41,354 nt of DNA from Frankiales bacterium (GTDB lineage: Bacteria; Actinomycetota; Actinomycetes; Mycobacteriales; Jatrophihabitantaceae): contig JAOPUZ010000045.1 in NCBI GenBank assembly GCA_025966315.1, positions 1 through 41,354 of the forward strand, written 5' to 3'. Both the position numbers and the translations under genes were made by a program. Positions 31,526-38,319 of the stretch are shown piece by piece. The stretch's first letter is position 1, and each line of letters opens with the position of its first letter. The notes beneath the pieces are model-generated. The model made no database searches, was not told the DNA's origin, and saw nothing but the letters and a program-made list of their open reading frames with translations.

Positions 31526-33007
31526 ATGAGCCTCGTGGGCTTCGTCCTGTTCTTCGGACTCATCGCTCTCTGGAGCGTGGCGACGCCACCGTTCGCCGCG
31601 CCGGACGAACCGGTCCAGGCGGTCAAGGCAGCGGCAACCGCCCACGGCGAATTCCTCGGGCGTGGCACCGCGGACCCGGCAAAGATCCTGTTCCAGGTAC
31701 CCGGCACACTGGCCCGCGCGCCGAATCCAGGCTGTTTCGCCTTCAGACCGACGGTGGCGGCCTCGTGCCTGGCTCACTGGACGGCGGACGACAGCACGAG
31801 TCCGGCGACCAGCTACGTAGGACGGTATCCCCCGCTTTACTACCTGATCGTGGGCCTGCCGTCGGTAATAACCTCGAGCACCTCGGTCCTGCTACTGATG
31901 CGGCTGGTCAGCGCTGCGTTGTCGGCGGTGTTCCTGGCCGCGGCCTTCGTCTCGGCGTCCCAGTTCTGTCGGCGCCGATGGGTGCTGCTCGGAACTGCCT
32001 TCGCGCTGACACCGATGGAATTGTTCCTGGCCGGGGTGATAAACCCGAGCGGCCTGGAAATAAGCAGTGCGTTGTGTTTGTGGACGTCCGGGCTCGGACT
32101 GGTCCTGCGGGACAAGTCGCAACCGGCGACGCGGCTGGTGGTGTGGTCGACGTTATCCGCCGCCATCCTCGTCCAGCTGCGTGGCTTGTCGCCGTTGTTG
32201 CTGGCGGTCATTGGTGTTTCGCTCGCGCTGGTCGCCGGTCGCGACCGGCTGCGGGTCATCGCTCACCGAGCCGGCGCGCGCGTCGGTCTGGTGGCAGTGG
32301 CGGCCTGCTCGGTGTTCTCGGTGAGCTGGGTGCTGTTCCGGCACGGACTGCGAGTGCAGGCCTCCGGACGGCCGGTGTCCAGCGACGCCGGCTCGCTCGC
32401 CGTCCTCAAAGCGGCGGCGCACGTCGGCCTGGCCTACACCCAGTTGATCGGCAACTTCGGTTGGCTCGACACCCCGATGCCGCGCTGGTGCTATGCGCTC
32501 TGGGCTTTGGCGTTGGTCGCTCTGGGCGTGGCCGCGTTGGCCGGCCGATCGATTCGGCTGAGCCTGCTGCTGGCCGCGCTGGTCGTGGCGACCGTCGCGA
32601 TCCCGACGCTGTTGGCGTACTCGCAGGCCCACCGCGTCGGCATCGTCGGTCAGGGTCGTTACATCCTGCCGGTCGCGGTCGGCCTACCCGTGTTGGCCGG
32701 TTACGCGGCGAGCCGTCGCCTCGAACGCAGCCGGTGGTCGGTGCCCGGCATGATCGTGGGCGGCGTCGTGGTGGCCGCCATCCAGGTCACCGGCTACGTC
32801 GTCGCGTTGGCGCGGTACCGCAACGGCACCGGGCACGCCATCTGGACGCTGGACGCGGAGTGGGAACCGCCACTGCCGTGGCTGGTTGGCCTCGGCCTGT
32901 TCGTGACCCTGCAGCTACTGTTGTTCGCCTGGTGGCTGACGCTGTCTGCCGGCGAAGCGAATGCCGTACACACAGTGAACGTCCGAGAGATGGGCCGACG
33001 TGGCTGA
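31526..33007 (+). CDS. DUF2142-like polytopic membrane protein, probable glycosyltransferase
   Basis: The protein has 493 residues from ATG 31526, or 546 from TTG 31367. The first helix (LVGFVLFFGLIALWSVATPP) is followed by FAAPDEPVQAVKAAATAHGE, the P-DEP motif of DUF2142 proteins. A periplasmic loop reads GRYPPLYYLIVGLPS. About ten more helices follow. DUF2142 members belong to the GT-C-like set and are thought to add or polymerise sugars outside the membrane; activity here is inferred. Neither start has a good ribosome-binding site. The region from 31206 to 31525 holds no other gene, only two tandem repeats. The 3' end overlaps the GT2 start. Confidence 0.75.
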   Translation: MSLVGFVLFFGLIALWSVATPPFAAPDEPVQAVKAAATAHGEFLGRGTADPAKILFQVPGTLARAPNPGCFAFRPTVAASCLAHWTADDSTSPATSYVGRYPPLYYLIVGLPSVITSSTSVLLLMRLVSAALSAVFLAAAFVSASQFCRRRWVLLGTAFALTPMELFLAGVINPSGLEISSALCLWTSGLGLVLRDKSQPATRLVVWSTLSAAILVQLRGLSPLLLAVIGVSLALVAGRDRLRVIAHRAGARVGLVAVAACSVFSVSWVLFRHGLRVQASGRPVSSDAGSLAVLKAAAHVGLAYTQLIGNFGWLDTPMPRWCYALWALALVALGVAALAGRSIRLSLLLAALVVATVAIPTLLAYSQAHRVGIVGQGRYILPVAVGLPVLAGYAASRRLERSRWSVPGMIVGGVVVAAIQVTGYVVALARYRNGTGHAIWTLDAEWEPPLPWLVGLGLFVTLQLLLFAWWLTLSAGEANAVHTVNVREMGRRG

Positions 33008-33836
33008 ATTTCCAGAGCCGAGAACCACCGCGCAACGTTCACTGTCCGAAACCGCCGACACACCAGCGATCGTGGATGCCGCCATTGCCAAGTTTCGCCT
33101 GCAGCAACAAGGCCAAACGGCCGCCCCGCTGACGGTCGTCATTGCCGCACTCGACGAGGCGCCCAGTATTGCCGCGGTGCTGGACGAGATACCCGATCGC
33201 ATTGCGGGCCTGGCCGTGGACGTGCTGGTGATCGACGACGGCAGCACGGACGCCACCGCCGAGGTCGCCCGCTCGCACGGCGCGTTGGTGTGCCGGTTGA
33301 GCAGCAACTGCGGGCACGGCGCCGCGCTTCGGGCCGGTTACCGGATCGTGCGCGAGAACCAGGGGCAGTACATCGCGACCTTGGATGCCGACGGGCAGTG
33401 GGATCCGGCTGATCTGCCGGCCATGGTGTCGAAGCTGGCCGCGAACGAAGCCGACTTCGTCATCGGCTCCCGGCAACTCGGGCGGACGGAGAACACCGAC
33501 GCCTTGCGAAACCTCGGAGTTCGCGTCTTCGCGAGGTTGATCAGCCTGCTCACCGGCACCAAGATCACTGACAGCTCCAGCGGTTTGCGCGCGATGCGAG
33601 CCGAACTGACCGGGACCGTGCGGCAGACCCAGCCGCAATATCAAACCTCAGAGCTCCTGATCGGCGCGATCTTCGCGGGTTACCGAATTGCCGAAGTGCC
33701 GACGGTGATGCGGACACGCAGCGCCGGAACGAGCAAAAAGGGCCGCAATCTCGGGTACGGGCTTCGCTACACCCGGGTGATCCTGCGTACCTGGCGGCGC
33801 GAACGGCGACATCGGGTCGCACCGCGATCGGGCTGA
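33000..33836 (+). CDS. GT2 polyprenyl-phosphate glycosyltransferase (DPM1-like)
   Basis: The protein has 278 residues. The GT-A core starts PLTVVIAALDEAPSIAAVLD (about 43-62). VLVIDDGSTDATAEVARSHG, GHGAALRAGYRIV and IATLDADGQWDPADLPAMV follow, with the metal-binding DAD. GSRQLGRTENTDALRNLGVR and SSSGLRAMRAEL are typical of dolichol/undecaprenyl-phosphate sugar synthases. There is no C-terminal membrane pair, so it is the soluble form. It likely loads a hexose on polyprenyl phosphate for GtrA and the GT-C-like proteins next to it. The start is GTG 33000, overlapping the preceding gene by 8 bases. Confidence 0.87.
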   Translation: MAEFPEPRTTAQRSLSETADTPAIVDAAIAKFRLQQQGQTAAPLTVVIAALDEAPSIAAVLDEIPDRIAGLAVDVLVIDDGSTDATAEVARSHGALVCRLSSNCGHGAALRAGYRIVRENQGQYIATLDADGQWDPADLPAMVSKLAANEADFVIGSRQLGRTENTDALRNLGVRVFARLISLLTGTKITDSSSGLRAMRAELTGTVRQTQPQYQTSELLIGAIFAGYRIAEVPTVMRTRSAGTSKKGRNLGYGLRYTRVILRTWRRERRHRVAPRSG

Positions 33837-33863
33837 ATTCGACCATGCAGGATCGGGCCGAAC

Positions 33864-33887
33864 CCGGCGTCGGCGACCGAACGCCGG
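33864..33887. terminator. Hairpin between convergent GT2 and gtrA genes
   Basis: CCGGCGT (33864-33870) pairs with ACGCCGG (33881-33887) around a 10-base loop. It lies in the 85-base gap between the two convergent stops and could terminate both. Confidence 0.45.
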
Positions 33888-33921
33888 CGTCCGCGATCGG
33901 GCCGATGTCCAGCGTCCTCGA

Positions 33922-34422
33922 TCAGCCGGCGACCGGCCCCGTCGCGCGCGGTCGAAAGAGGCGATCGAAGATGATGAACTTGACCACGAACAAGACGCCG
34001 TAGACCGCACAATAGGTTGCCGCATTGATCACCGTGCGGGTACTGCGACTCTGGTCGGCGAACGCCGCGTTGACCACGCCGATGGCCAACGCGGCGATGG
34101 CCGTACTCAGCAAGGCGGTCAGCCAGTACGGCGCGACCTCGCGCCAGAAATCGGACCGGTCTCGTCTCGACCAGGTCCAGCTGCGGTTGAGCAGGTAGCC
34201 CGGCACGATGCCGGCCACCGATCCCGCCACGGACGCGCCGCGGGCGCCGAGCAAGCCGGTACGGAAGGCGATGACCAGCACGATTTCGGCGACCAGGAAA
34301 CAGAAAACCGAGCCGAGGGTGTAGCGGGTGAGCCGTCGCCACGGGAGCCTGGCGGCCATGCCCGGCGCTGAACGCTCAGGCTCGGCTGCTAACTCGGCCG
34401 GTACCGACAACTCAGACGACAC
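33922..34422 (-). CDS. GtrA-family membrane protein, probable polyprenyl-sugar flippase
   Basis: This protein of about 166 residues has four hydrophobic helices: TLGSVFCFLVAEIVLVIAFR, GASVAGSVAGIVPGYLLNRS, LLSTAIAALAIGVVNAAF and a last one ending GVLFVVKFIIFDRLF. The pattern GYLLNRSWTW and the final VKFIIFDRLF are GtrA hallmarks. GtrA proteins move polyprenyl-phosphate sugars across the membrane. The start is unclear. GTG 34420-34422, just after the upstream stop, is used here, and ATG 34357-34359 gives the usual length of 145. The longest frame (to 34530) overlaps the upstream gene and is not preferred. Confidence 0.82.
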   Translation of the reverse strand: MSSELSVPAELAAEPERSAPGMAARLPWRRLTRYTLGSVFCFLVAEIVLVIAFRTGLLGARGASVAGSVAGIVPGYLLNRSWTWSRRDRSDFWREVAPYWLTALLSTAIAALAIGVVNAAFADQSRSTRTVINAATYCAVYGVLFVVKFIIFDRLFRPRATGPVAG

Positions 34423-34429
34423 CGGCGGC

Positions 34430-35611
34430 TCAGACGCCCGTCGTCGCCGCGCTGCGCCACAGCGAGCGGCACGGAATCTTGCTGGTATCGCAGCGGTCGG
34501 CGTACTTATGAGCGATTTCGTGCACCTCATCGAGCAGGTTGCCGGCGAGGGTGGTCGGTACCAGGCCGAGCTCGCGAAGGTGGCGATTCACGACCATCAG
34601 TTCGTTCTCCGGGGCCTCGGCCCGCGGATTGTCGACGTAGTCGATCTCGGCGCCGGTCTGCCCGGCGACCAACTCCGCCAGTTCGGCGACTCGGTGGGTT
34701 TCGGTCATCTGGTTGAAGATCCGAACCCGTTCACCGCGCGGCGGCGGATTCTCGACTGCGAGCCGGATACATCGCACCGTGTCGCGGATGTGGATGAAGG
34801 CCCGGGTTTGCCCGCCGGTGCCATGCACCGTCAACGGATACCCGATGGCCGCCTGCATGATGAACCGATTGAGGACCGTGCCGTAGTCGCCGTCGTAGTC
34901 GAAGCGATTGATTAGCCGCTCGTCGAGTTCGGTCTCAACCGTCTGGGTTCCCCACACGATGCCCTGATGCAGGTCCGTCACTCGGATGGCGTCGTTCTTG
35001 TTGTAGAAGGCGAAGAACAGCTGATCCTGCGCCTTGGTCATATGGTAAACGCTGCCCGGATTCGTGGGGTGCAGGATTTCCTGGTCGATCATCGACCCGT
35101 CGGCGGCCTCGATCTTGATCGGCAGGTAGCCCTCCGGGATGGCGGTACCCGAGGTGCCATATCCGTAAACGCCCATCGTGCCCAGATGCACTACGTGAAT
35201 GTCCTGGCCGGATTCGCTGATCGCGGCCAGCAGGTTGTGGGTGGCATTGAGATTGTTGTCGACGGTGTAGCGCTTGTGCACCGAAGATTTCATCGAGTAC
35301 GGCGCTGCGCGCTGCTCGGCGAAGTGAATGACCGCGTCAGGCTGGTAATCGGTCAGTAATTCCAGCAGGCCGTCGTAGTCCTGGGCCGCGTCGATTCGAC
35401 GGAAATGCAGCTCGCGACCGGTGCTTTCTCGCCAAGCCGAACATCGTTCGTCGATCGTGCGAATTGGCGTGAGCGAATGTGCGTCGAGTTCGTCGTCGAT
35501 ACGACGGCGGGACAGGTTATCCGCAATCATCACGTCATGCCCATTAGCGGACAGATGTAACGAAGTCGGCCAACCACAAAATCCGTCGCCTCCGAGTACC
35601 AACACGCGCAT
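34430..35611 (-). CDS. sqdB: UDP-sulfoquinovose synthase (SQD1/SqdB family)
   Basis: This 393-residue NAD-dependent SDR-type enzyme turns UDP-glucose and sulfite into UDP-sulfoquinovose in the best-studied members. The start MRVLVLGGDGFCGWPTSLHL matches SQD1. Further matches are IHFAEQRAAPYSM, LGTMGVYG with Thr145, the catalytic YHMTK (Tyr189, Lys193), INRFDYDGDYGTVLNRF, AAIGYPLTVHGTGGQTRAFI and IRDTVRCIRLAVENP. The family TMGEYG has Val in place of Glu, the main visible difference, so specificity could differ. AGGATCC upstream of ATG 35609-35611 serves as ribosome-binding site. A weak promoter TTGTCA-N18-TACACA (35717 to 35688) precedes it. gtrA follows in the same direction. Confidence 0.85.
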   Translation of the reverse strand: MRVLVLGGDGFCGWPTSLHLSANGHDVMIADNLSRRRIDDELDAHSLTPIRTIDERCSAWRESTGRELHFRRIDAAQDYDGLLELLTDYQPDAVIHFAEQRAAPYSMKSSVHKRYTVDNNLNATHNLLAAISESGQDIHVVHLGTMGVYGYGTSGTAIPEGYLPIKIEAADGSMIDQEILHPTNPGSVYHMTKAQDQLFFAFYNKNDAIRVTDLHQGIVWGTQTVETELDERLINRFDYDGDYGTVLNRFIMQAAIGYPLTVHGTGGQTRAFIHIRDTVRCIRLAVENPPPRGERVRIFNQMTETHRVAELAELVAGQTGAEIDYVDNPRAEAPENELMVVNRHLRELGLVPTTLAGNLLDEVHEIAHKYADRCDTSKIPCRSLWRSAATTGV

Positions 35612-35763
35612 ATTTGGATCCTAACTTCAGCCGATTCTTGGTAACAAATTTGTATCGCCGAAGCCTGTTCCTTACCTGCACGTTTGCTGTGTACCAGTTA
35701 ATCGATTCAGCTGACAAAAGCTAACGACGGCTGGACAACGGCCGCCGACTTCCACCGGCCCGA

Positions 35764-36309
35764 TCAGACCGCGGGCGAGCCGGGACCACGATCGTCCCAG
35801 CCGAGTCGACCCTCGCGCCGGACGTCCCGCCCCCGTACCGGCTCGCCACATTCGCGACACACCGACGTCAAGCGCAGCTCGTGATCATGGTGGAAGCGCG
35901 CCACCGGCGGGTCGGACACCGCCCACTCGTCGCCCCAGGCGAGCAGCGCGTCGAGCACCGGCGCAAGTGCGCGGCCGGCGGCCGTCAAGTGATAATCCGA
36001 TCGGGGCGGGGCATCGGAATAAGGACGACGCTCCAGTACCCCTGCGTGCACGAGCACCTTCAAACGCGCCGCCATCCGATCCCGGGGCGCGCCGGTGTTG
36101 CGCACGATCTCTGAGAATCGGTGATTGCCGAGCACGACTTCACGCACGGCCAGCAGCGCCCATTTCTCGCCGATGATCTCCATCGCCGCGGCAATCGAGC
36201 AGGGCCGTCCCGGCAGCGTGGCCGGATCGATGCGGGCATCGGCCGCCGATTCGGCGGCGCCGGTCAGAGCGCTCGGTGACGTGACGGTGCGGGAGCGAGC
36301 CGAAGGCAT
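35764..36309 (-). CDS. HxlR-family transcriptional regulator
   Basis: The protein has 181 residues. The winged-helix domain covers about 35-125: CSIAAAMEIIGEKWALLAVR with Cys37 at the HxlR position, FSEIVRNTGAPRDRMAARLK and SDYHLTAAGRALAPVLDALL. A C-terminal extension has a CxxC pair (Cys151, Cys154) that may bind metal. It is divergent from the MFS gene and very likely controls it from the 45-base intergenic region, where a GTTTG-N5-CAAAC palindrome is found. No link to motility is visible. Confidence 0.9.
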   Translation of the reverse strand: MPSARSRTVTSPSALTGAAESAADARIDPATLPGRPCSIAAAMEIIGEKWALLAVREVVLGNHRFSEIVRNTGAPRDRMAARLKVLVHAGVLERRPYSDAPPRSDYHLTAAGRALAPVLDALLAWGDEWAVSDPPVARFHHDHELRLTSVCRECGEPVRGRDVRREGRLGWDDRGPGSPAV

Positions 36310-36317
36310 GAATCAAG

Positions 36318-36332
36318 GTTTGCACATCAAAC
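36318..36332. promoter_or_regulatory. Candidate HxlR operator
   Basis: GTTTG-CACAT-CAAAC is a perfect 5-bp inverted repeat with a 5-base spacer, located between the divergent HxlR and MFS genes. A further ATCAAAC half-site lies just inside the MFS gene near 36370. Binding by the adjacent regulator is inferred. Confidence 0.5.
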
Positions 36333-36354
36333 CAGCGAACGCTACCGTCGGCAC

Positions 36355-37893
36355 ATGTCAGTTCGACAATCAAACTCAAGGTACGTCCGCAATCGCCGGC
36401 TCGGCGTGCTGGTGCTGGTCGCCGCGGTTTTCATGACGAATCTGGATCTGTGGATCGTCAACGTGGCCTTGCCGGACATCGGGGCCAGCTTCGGCGGAGG
36501 CGGCAGTGGCGGTGGTGAGGCCGGACTGGCTCAGCTGTCGTGGGTCTTGAACGGCTACGCCGTGGCGCTGGCCGCCGCCCTCATCGTGGCCGGACGGTTG
36601 GGCGACCGGATCGGGCACCGGCCGGTGTTCCTGGTTGGTGTCGTGCTGTTCACTGCCGCGTCGGCGGCCTGCGCGGTGGCACCGAATCTCGGCCTGCTGG
36701 TCGCGGCCCGAGTTGTCCAGGCGCTCGGTGCGGCCGCCCAACTGCCGACCTCGCTGGCGCTGTTGCTGGCCACCATGCCCGTCGAGCGCCGAGCCGGTGC
36801 GGCCCGCGGCTGGGCGGCGGTCGGCGGGGTGGCCGCCGTGGCGGGGCCGGTGCTCGGTGGCTTGCTGGTCGAAGCGTCCTGGCGCTGGATCTTCGTCGTG
36901 AACCTGCCCATCGGCCTGATCTCGCTCATGCTCGGCCGGCGCCTACTGCCGCGCCGATCCGCCATTGACCAGGCGGCCGCCCGCCGGCAGCCCATGCCGG
37001 ACCTCGTCGGTGCGATCACCGTGACCGTCGCGGTCGCGGCACTTACCGGCAGCTTGGTGCAGGCACCGCAGTGGGGCTGGACGTCCGCGAGCACCCTCGG
37101 GTTGATGCTGGTCGCGGTCGTTACCGGCGCTGGGTTCCTCGTCCGCTGCGCCCGCCATCACAACCCGCTGTTCGAGCTGGGTCTGTTGCGAATCGCACGG
37201 TTCCGGCAGGCCAACCTGGCCACCTTCTCGTTCAGCATCGCGTTCGCGATCATGTTGCTGTCCAACGTGCTCTGGTGTCAGGACGTGTGGGGTTACAGCG
37301 CACTGCGGACCGGGCTGGCGATGTCCCCCGGCCCAGCCCTCGTCCCGCTGGTCACCATCGTCACCGGCCGGGCCATGAAGCGCTTCGGACCGGGACCGCT
37401 GGCGGTGCTGGGGGCGTTGCTGTTCGCTGCCTCACTGCTGTGGCGAGTACTCGCCATCGACGTGGCACCGAACTACCTGCACGACCTGTTGCCGAGCATG
37501 CTGCTGGGCGGCCTCGGCGTGGGGCTGACCTTGGGCACCCTGATCGCGGCGGGTGTGACGTCGTTGCCGGCCGACCGTTCGGCCACCGGTTCCGCGGTGC
37601 TCAACGCCGGGCGCCAGATCGCATCCGCCGTCGGCGTCGCGCTGCTGGTGACCTCGATCGGCGTACGGATCGGGCCCGCCAGCGTGGCCGATTTCCGACG
37701 GAGCTGGGGGCTGGGCGTCGCGCTGGCCCTCGTCACCGCCGGGTTGGCGTTGCGGATGGCTTTCAGTGCGAAGCGGGATTCCACGCAGGAAACTACGGCC
37801 CTACAGTTCGCGCTGGTCGATGAGGATGACGGCACCCATGCCGCTCAACGCATCAGCGAACTGTCCGTAGTGGTGGCCACACCAGACAAGTGA
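36355..37893 (+). CDS. MFS drug exporter, DHA2 (EmrB/QacA) family
   Basis: This 512-residue transporter has about 14 hydrophobic helices. The first reads LGVLVLVAAVFMTNLDLWIV followed by NVALPDIGASF (motif D1 of 14-TM exporters, with Asp in the helix). Then come LSWVLNGYAVALAAALIVAG, RLGDRIGHRPVFLVG (motif A) and GPVLGGLLV (motif C). It exports hydrophobic or cationic compounds by proton antiport; the substrate is unknown. No ribosome-binding site precedes the ATG, so it may be leaderless. Its last 93 bases overlap the 3' end of the opposite-strand DUF7455 gene. Confidence 0.92.
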   Translation: MSVRQSNSRYVRNRRLGVLVLVAAVFMTNLDLWIVNVALPDIGASFGGGGSGGGEAGLAQLSWVLNGYAVALAAALIVAGRLGDRIGHRPVFLVGVVLFTAASAACAVAPNLGLLVAARVVQALGAAAQLPTSLALLLATMPVERRAGAARGWAAVGGVAAVAGPVLGGLLVEASWRWIFVVNLPIGLISLMLGRRLLPRRSAIDQAAARRQPMPDLVGAITVTVAVAALTGSLVQAPQWGWTSASTLGLMLVAVVTGAGFLVRCARHHNPLFELGLLRIARFRQANLATFSFSIAFAIMLLSNVLWCQDVWGYSALRTGLAMSPGPALVPLVTIVTGRAMKRFGPGPLAVLGALLFAASLLWRVLAIDVAPNYLHDLLPSMLLGGLGVGLTLGTLIAAGVTSLPADRSATGSAVLNAGRQIASAVGVALLVTSIGVRIGPASVADFRRSWGLGVALALVTAGLALRMAFSAKRDSTQETTALQFALVDEDDGTHAAQRISELSVVVATPDK

Positions 37894-38010
37894 ACTTCCA
37901 CCATGCATCGCCGTCTCGACGACCGCACGGGCAGAGCAGCGGTCGCAGCGGTCCGAGGCGTCGAGCAGGCGGACATCGAGCTCGAGCGTTGGGTCAGTGA
38001 ACGCGACCAT
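37801..38010 (-). CDS. Small zinc-binding protein, DUF7455-like
   Basis: The protein has 69 residues. The pattern is LDASDRCDRCSARAVVETAM then SSLVWCGHHYGQF, with Cys22, Cys25, Cys44, His46 and His47 as likely metal ligands. Such mini-proteins are widespread in actinobacteria and have no assigned function. The longer frame to 38172 is not used. ATG 38008-38010 has the very strong GAGGAGGAA ribosome-binding site just upstream and matches the family length. It overlaps the MFS gene tail to tail. Confidence 0.82.
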   Translation of the reverse strand: MVAFTDPTLELDVRLLDASDRCDRCSARAVVETAMHGGSSLVWCGHHYGQFADALSGMGAVILIDQREL

Positions 38011-38176
38011 CAGGTTCCTCCTCGTACGGTGCGGGCTGTTATCCCTACGATCGGCCGCCCCCGGCGCGGGCTGAGGATTTTGGCTGTGCCGACCCGCGAC
38101 GAGGATCGACATGCCCCGCGGCCGGGCGCTCCCAGCCAGCGCCCCCGGAAGATCGAGATGCCCGGCGATCACCCCC

Positions 38177-38203
38177 TCAAGTCAGTACATCGCTGGCCGA
38201 ATA
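38177..38203 (+). promoter_or_regulatory. Sigma-28-type promoter for flhA-flhF
   Basis: The sequence reads TCAA-N15-GCCGAATA, identical in its -35 to the flgB site and with the same spacer. It is located where flhA has lost contact with flhB. The predicted start is near 38210, giving a leader of about 110 bases. Confidence 0.55.
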
Positions 38204-38205
38204 GA

Positions 38206-38309
38206 TAGCTGCCAGGACGGCACGGCTGTACCCCAGGGACTGGGGCCGATTCCAATGGATGCGCACCATCCACGGGATCAGCCAGCTACTTAGGAAGCCC
38301 ACCGTCCTG
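38206..38309 (+). promoter_or_regulatory. Structured 5' leader of flhA
   Basis: An outer stem pairs CAGGACGG (38213-38220) with CCGTCCTG (38302-38309), directly before the ribosome-binding AGGGGAG. It encloses two hairpins: CCCCA-GGGAC-TGGGG (38231-38245) and TGGATG-CGCAC-CATCCA (38256-38272). TAGCTG (38206-38211) could instead pair with CAGCTA (38283-38288), which would form a pseudoknot or alternative fold. The layout resembles a multi-helix junction with a switch. I recognise no known riboswitch. The region from 38011 to 38319 otherwise holds only the promoter. Confidence 0.4.
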
Positions 38310-38319
38310 AAGGGGAGAA

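Noticed and set aside
38011-38172. N-terminal extension of the DUF7455-like gene to 38172
   Set aside because: The extra 54 residues are Pro/Arg-rich without homology, and a strong GAGGAGGAA site sits right before the internal ATG.
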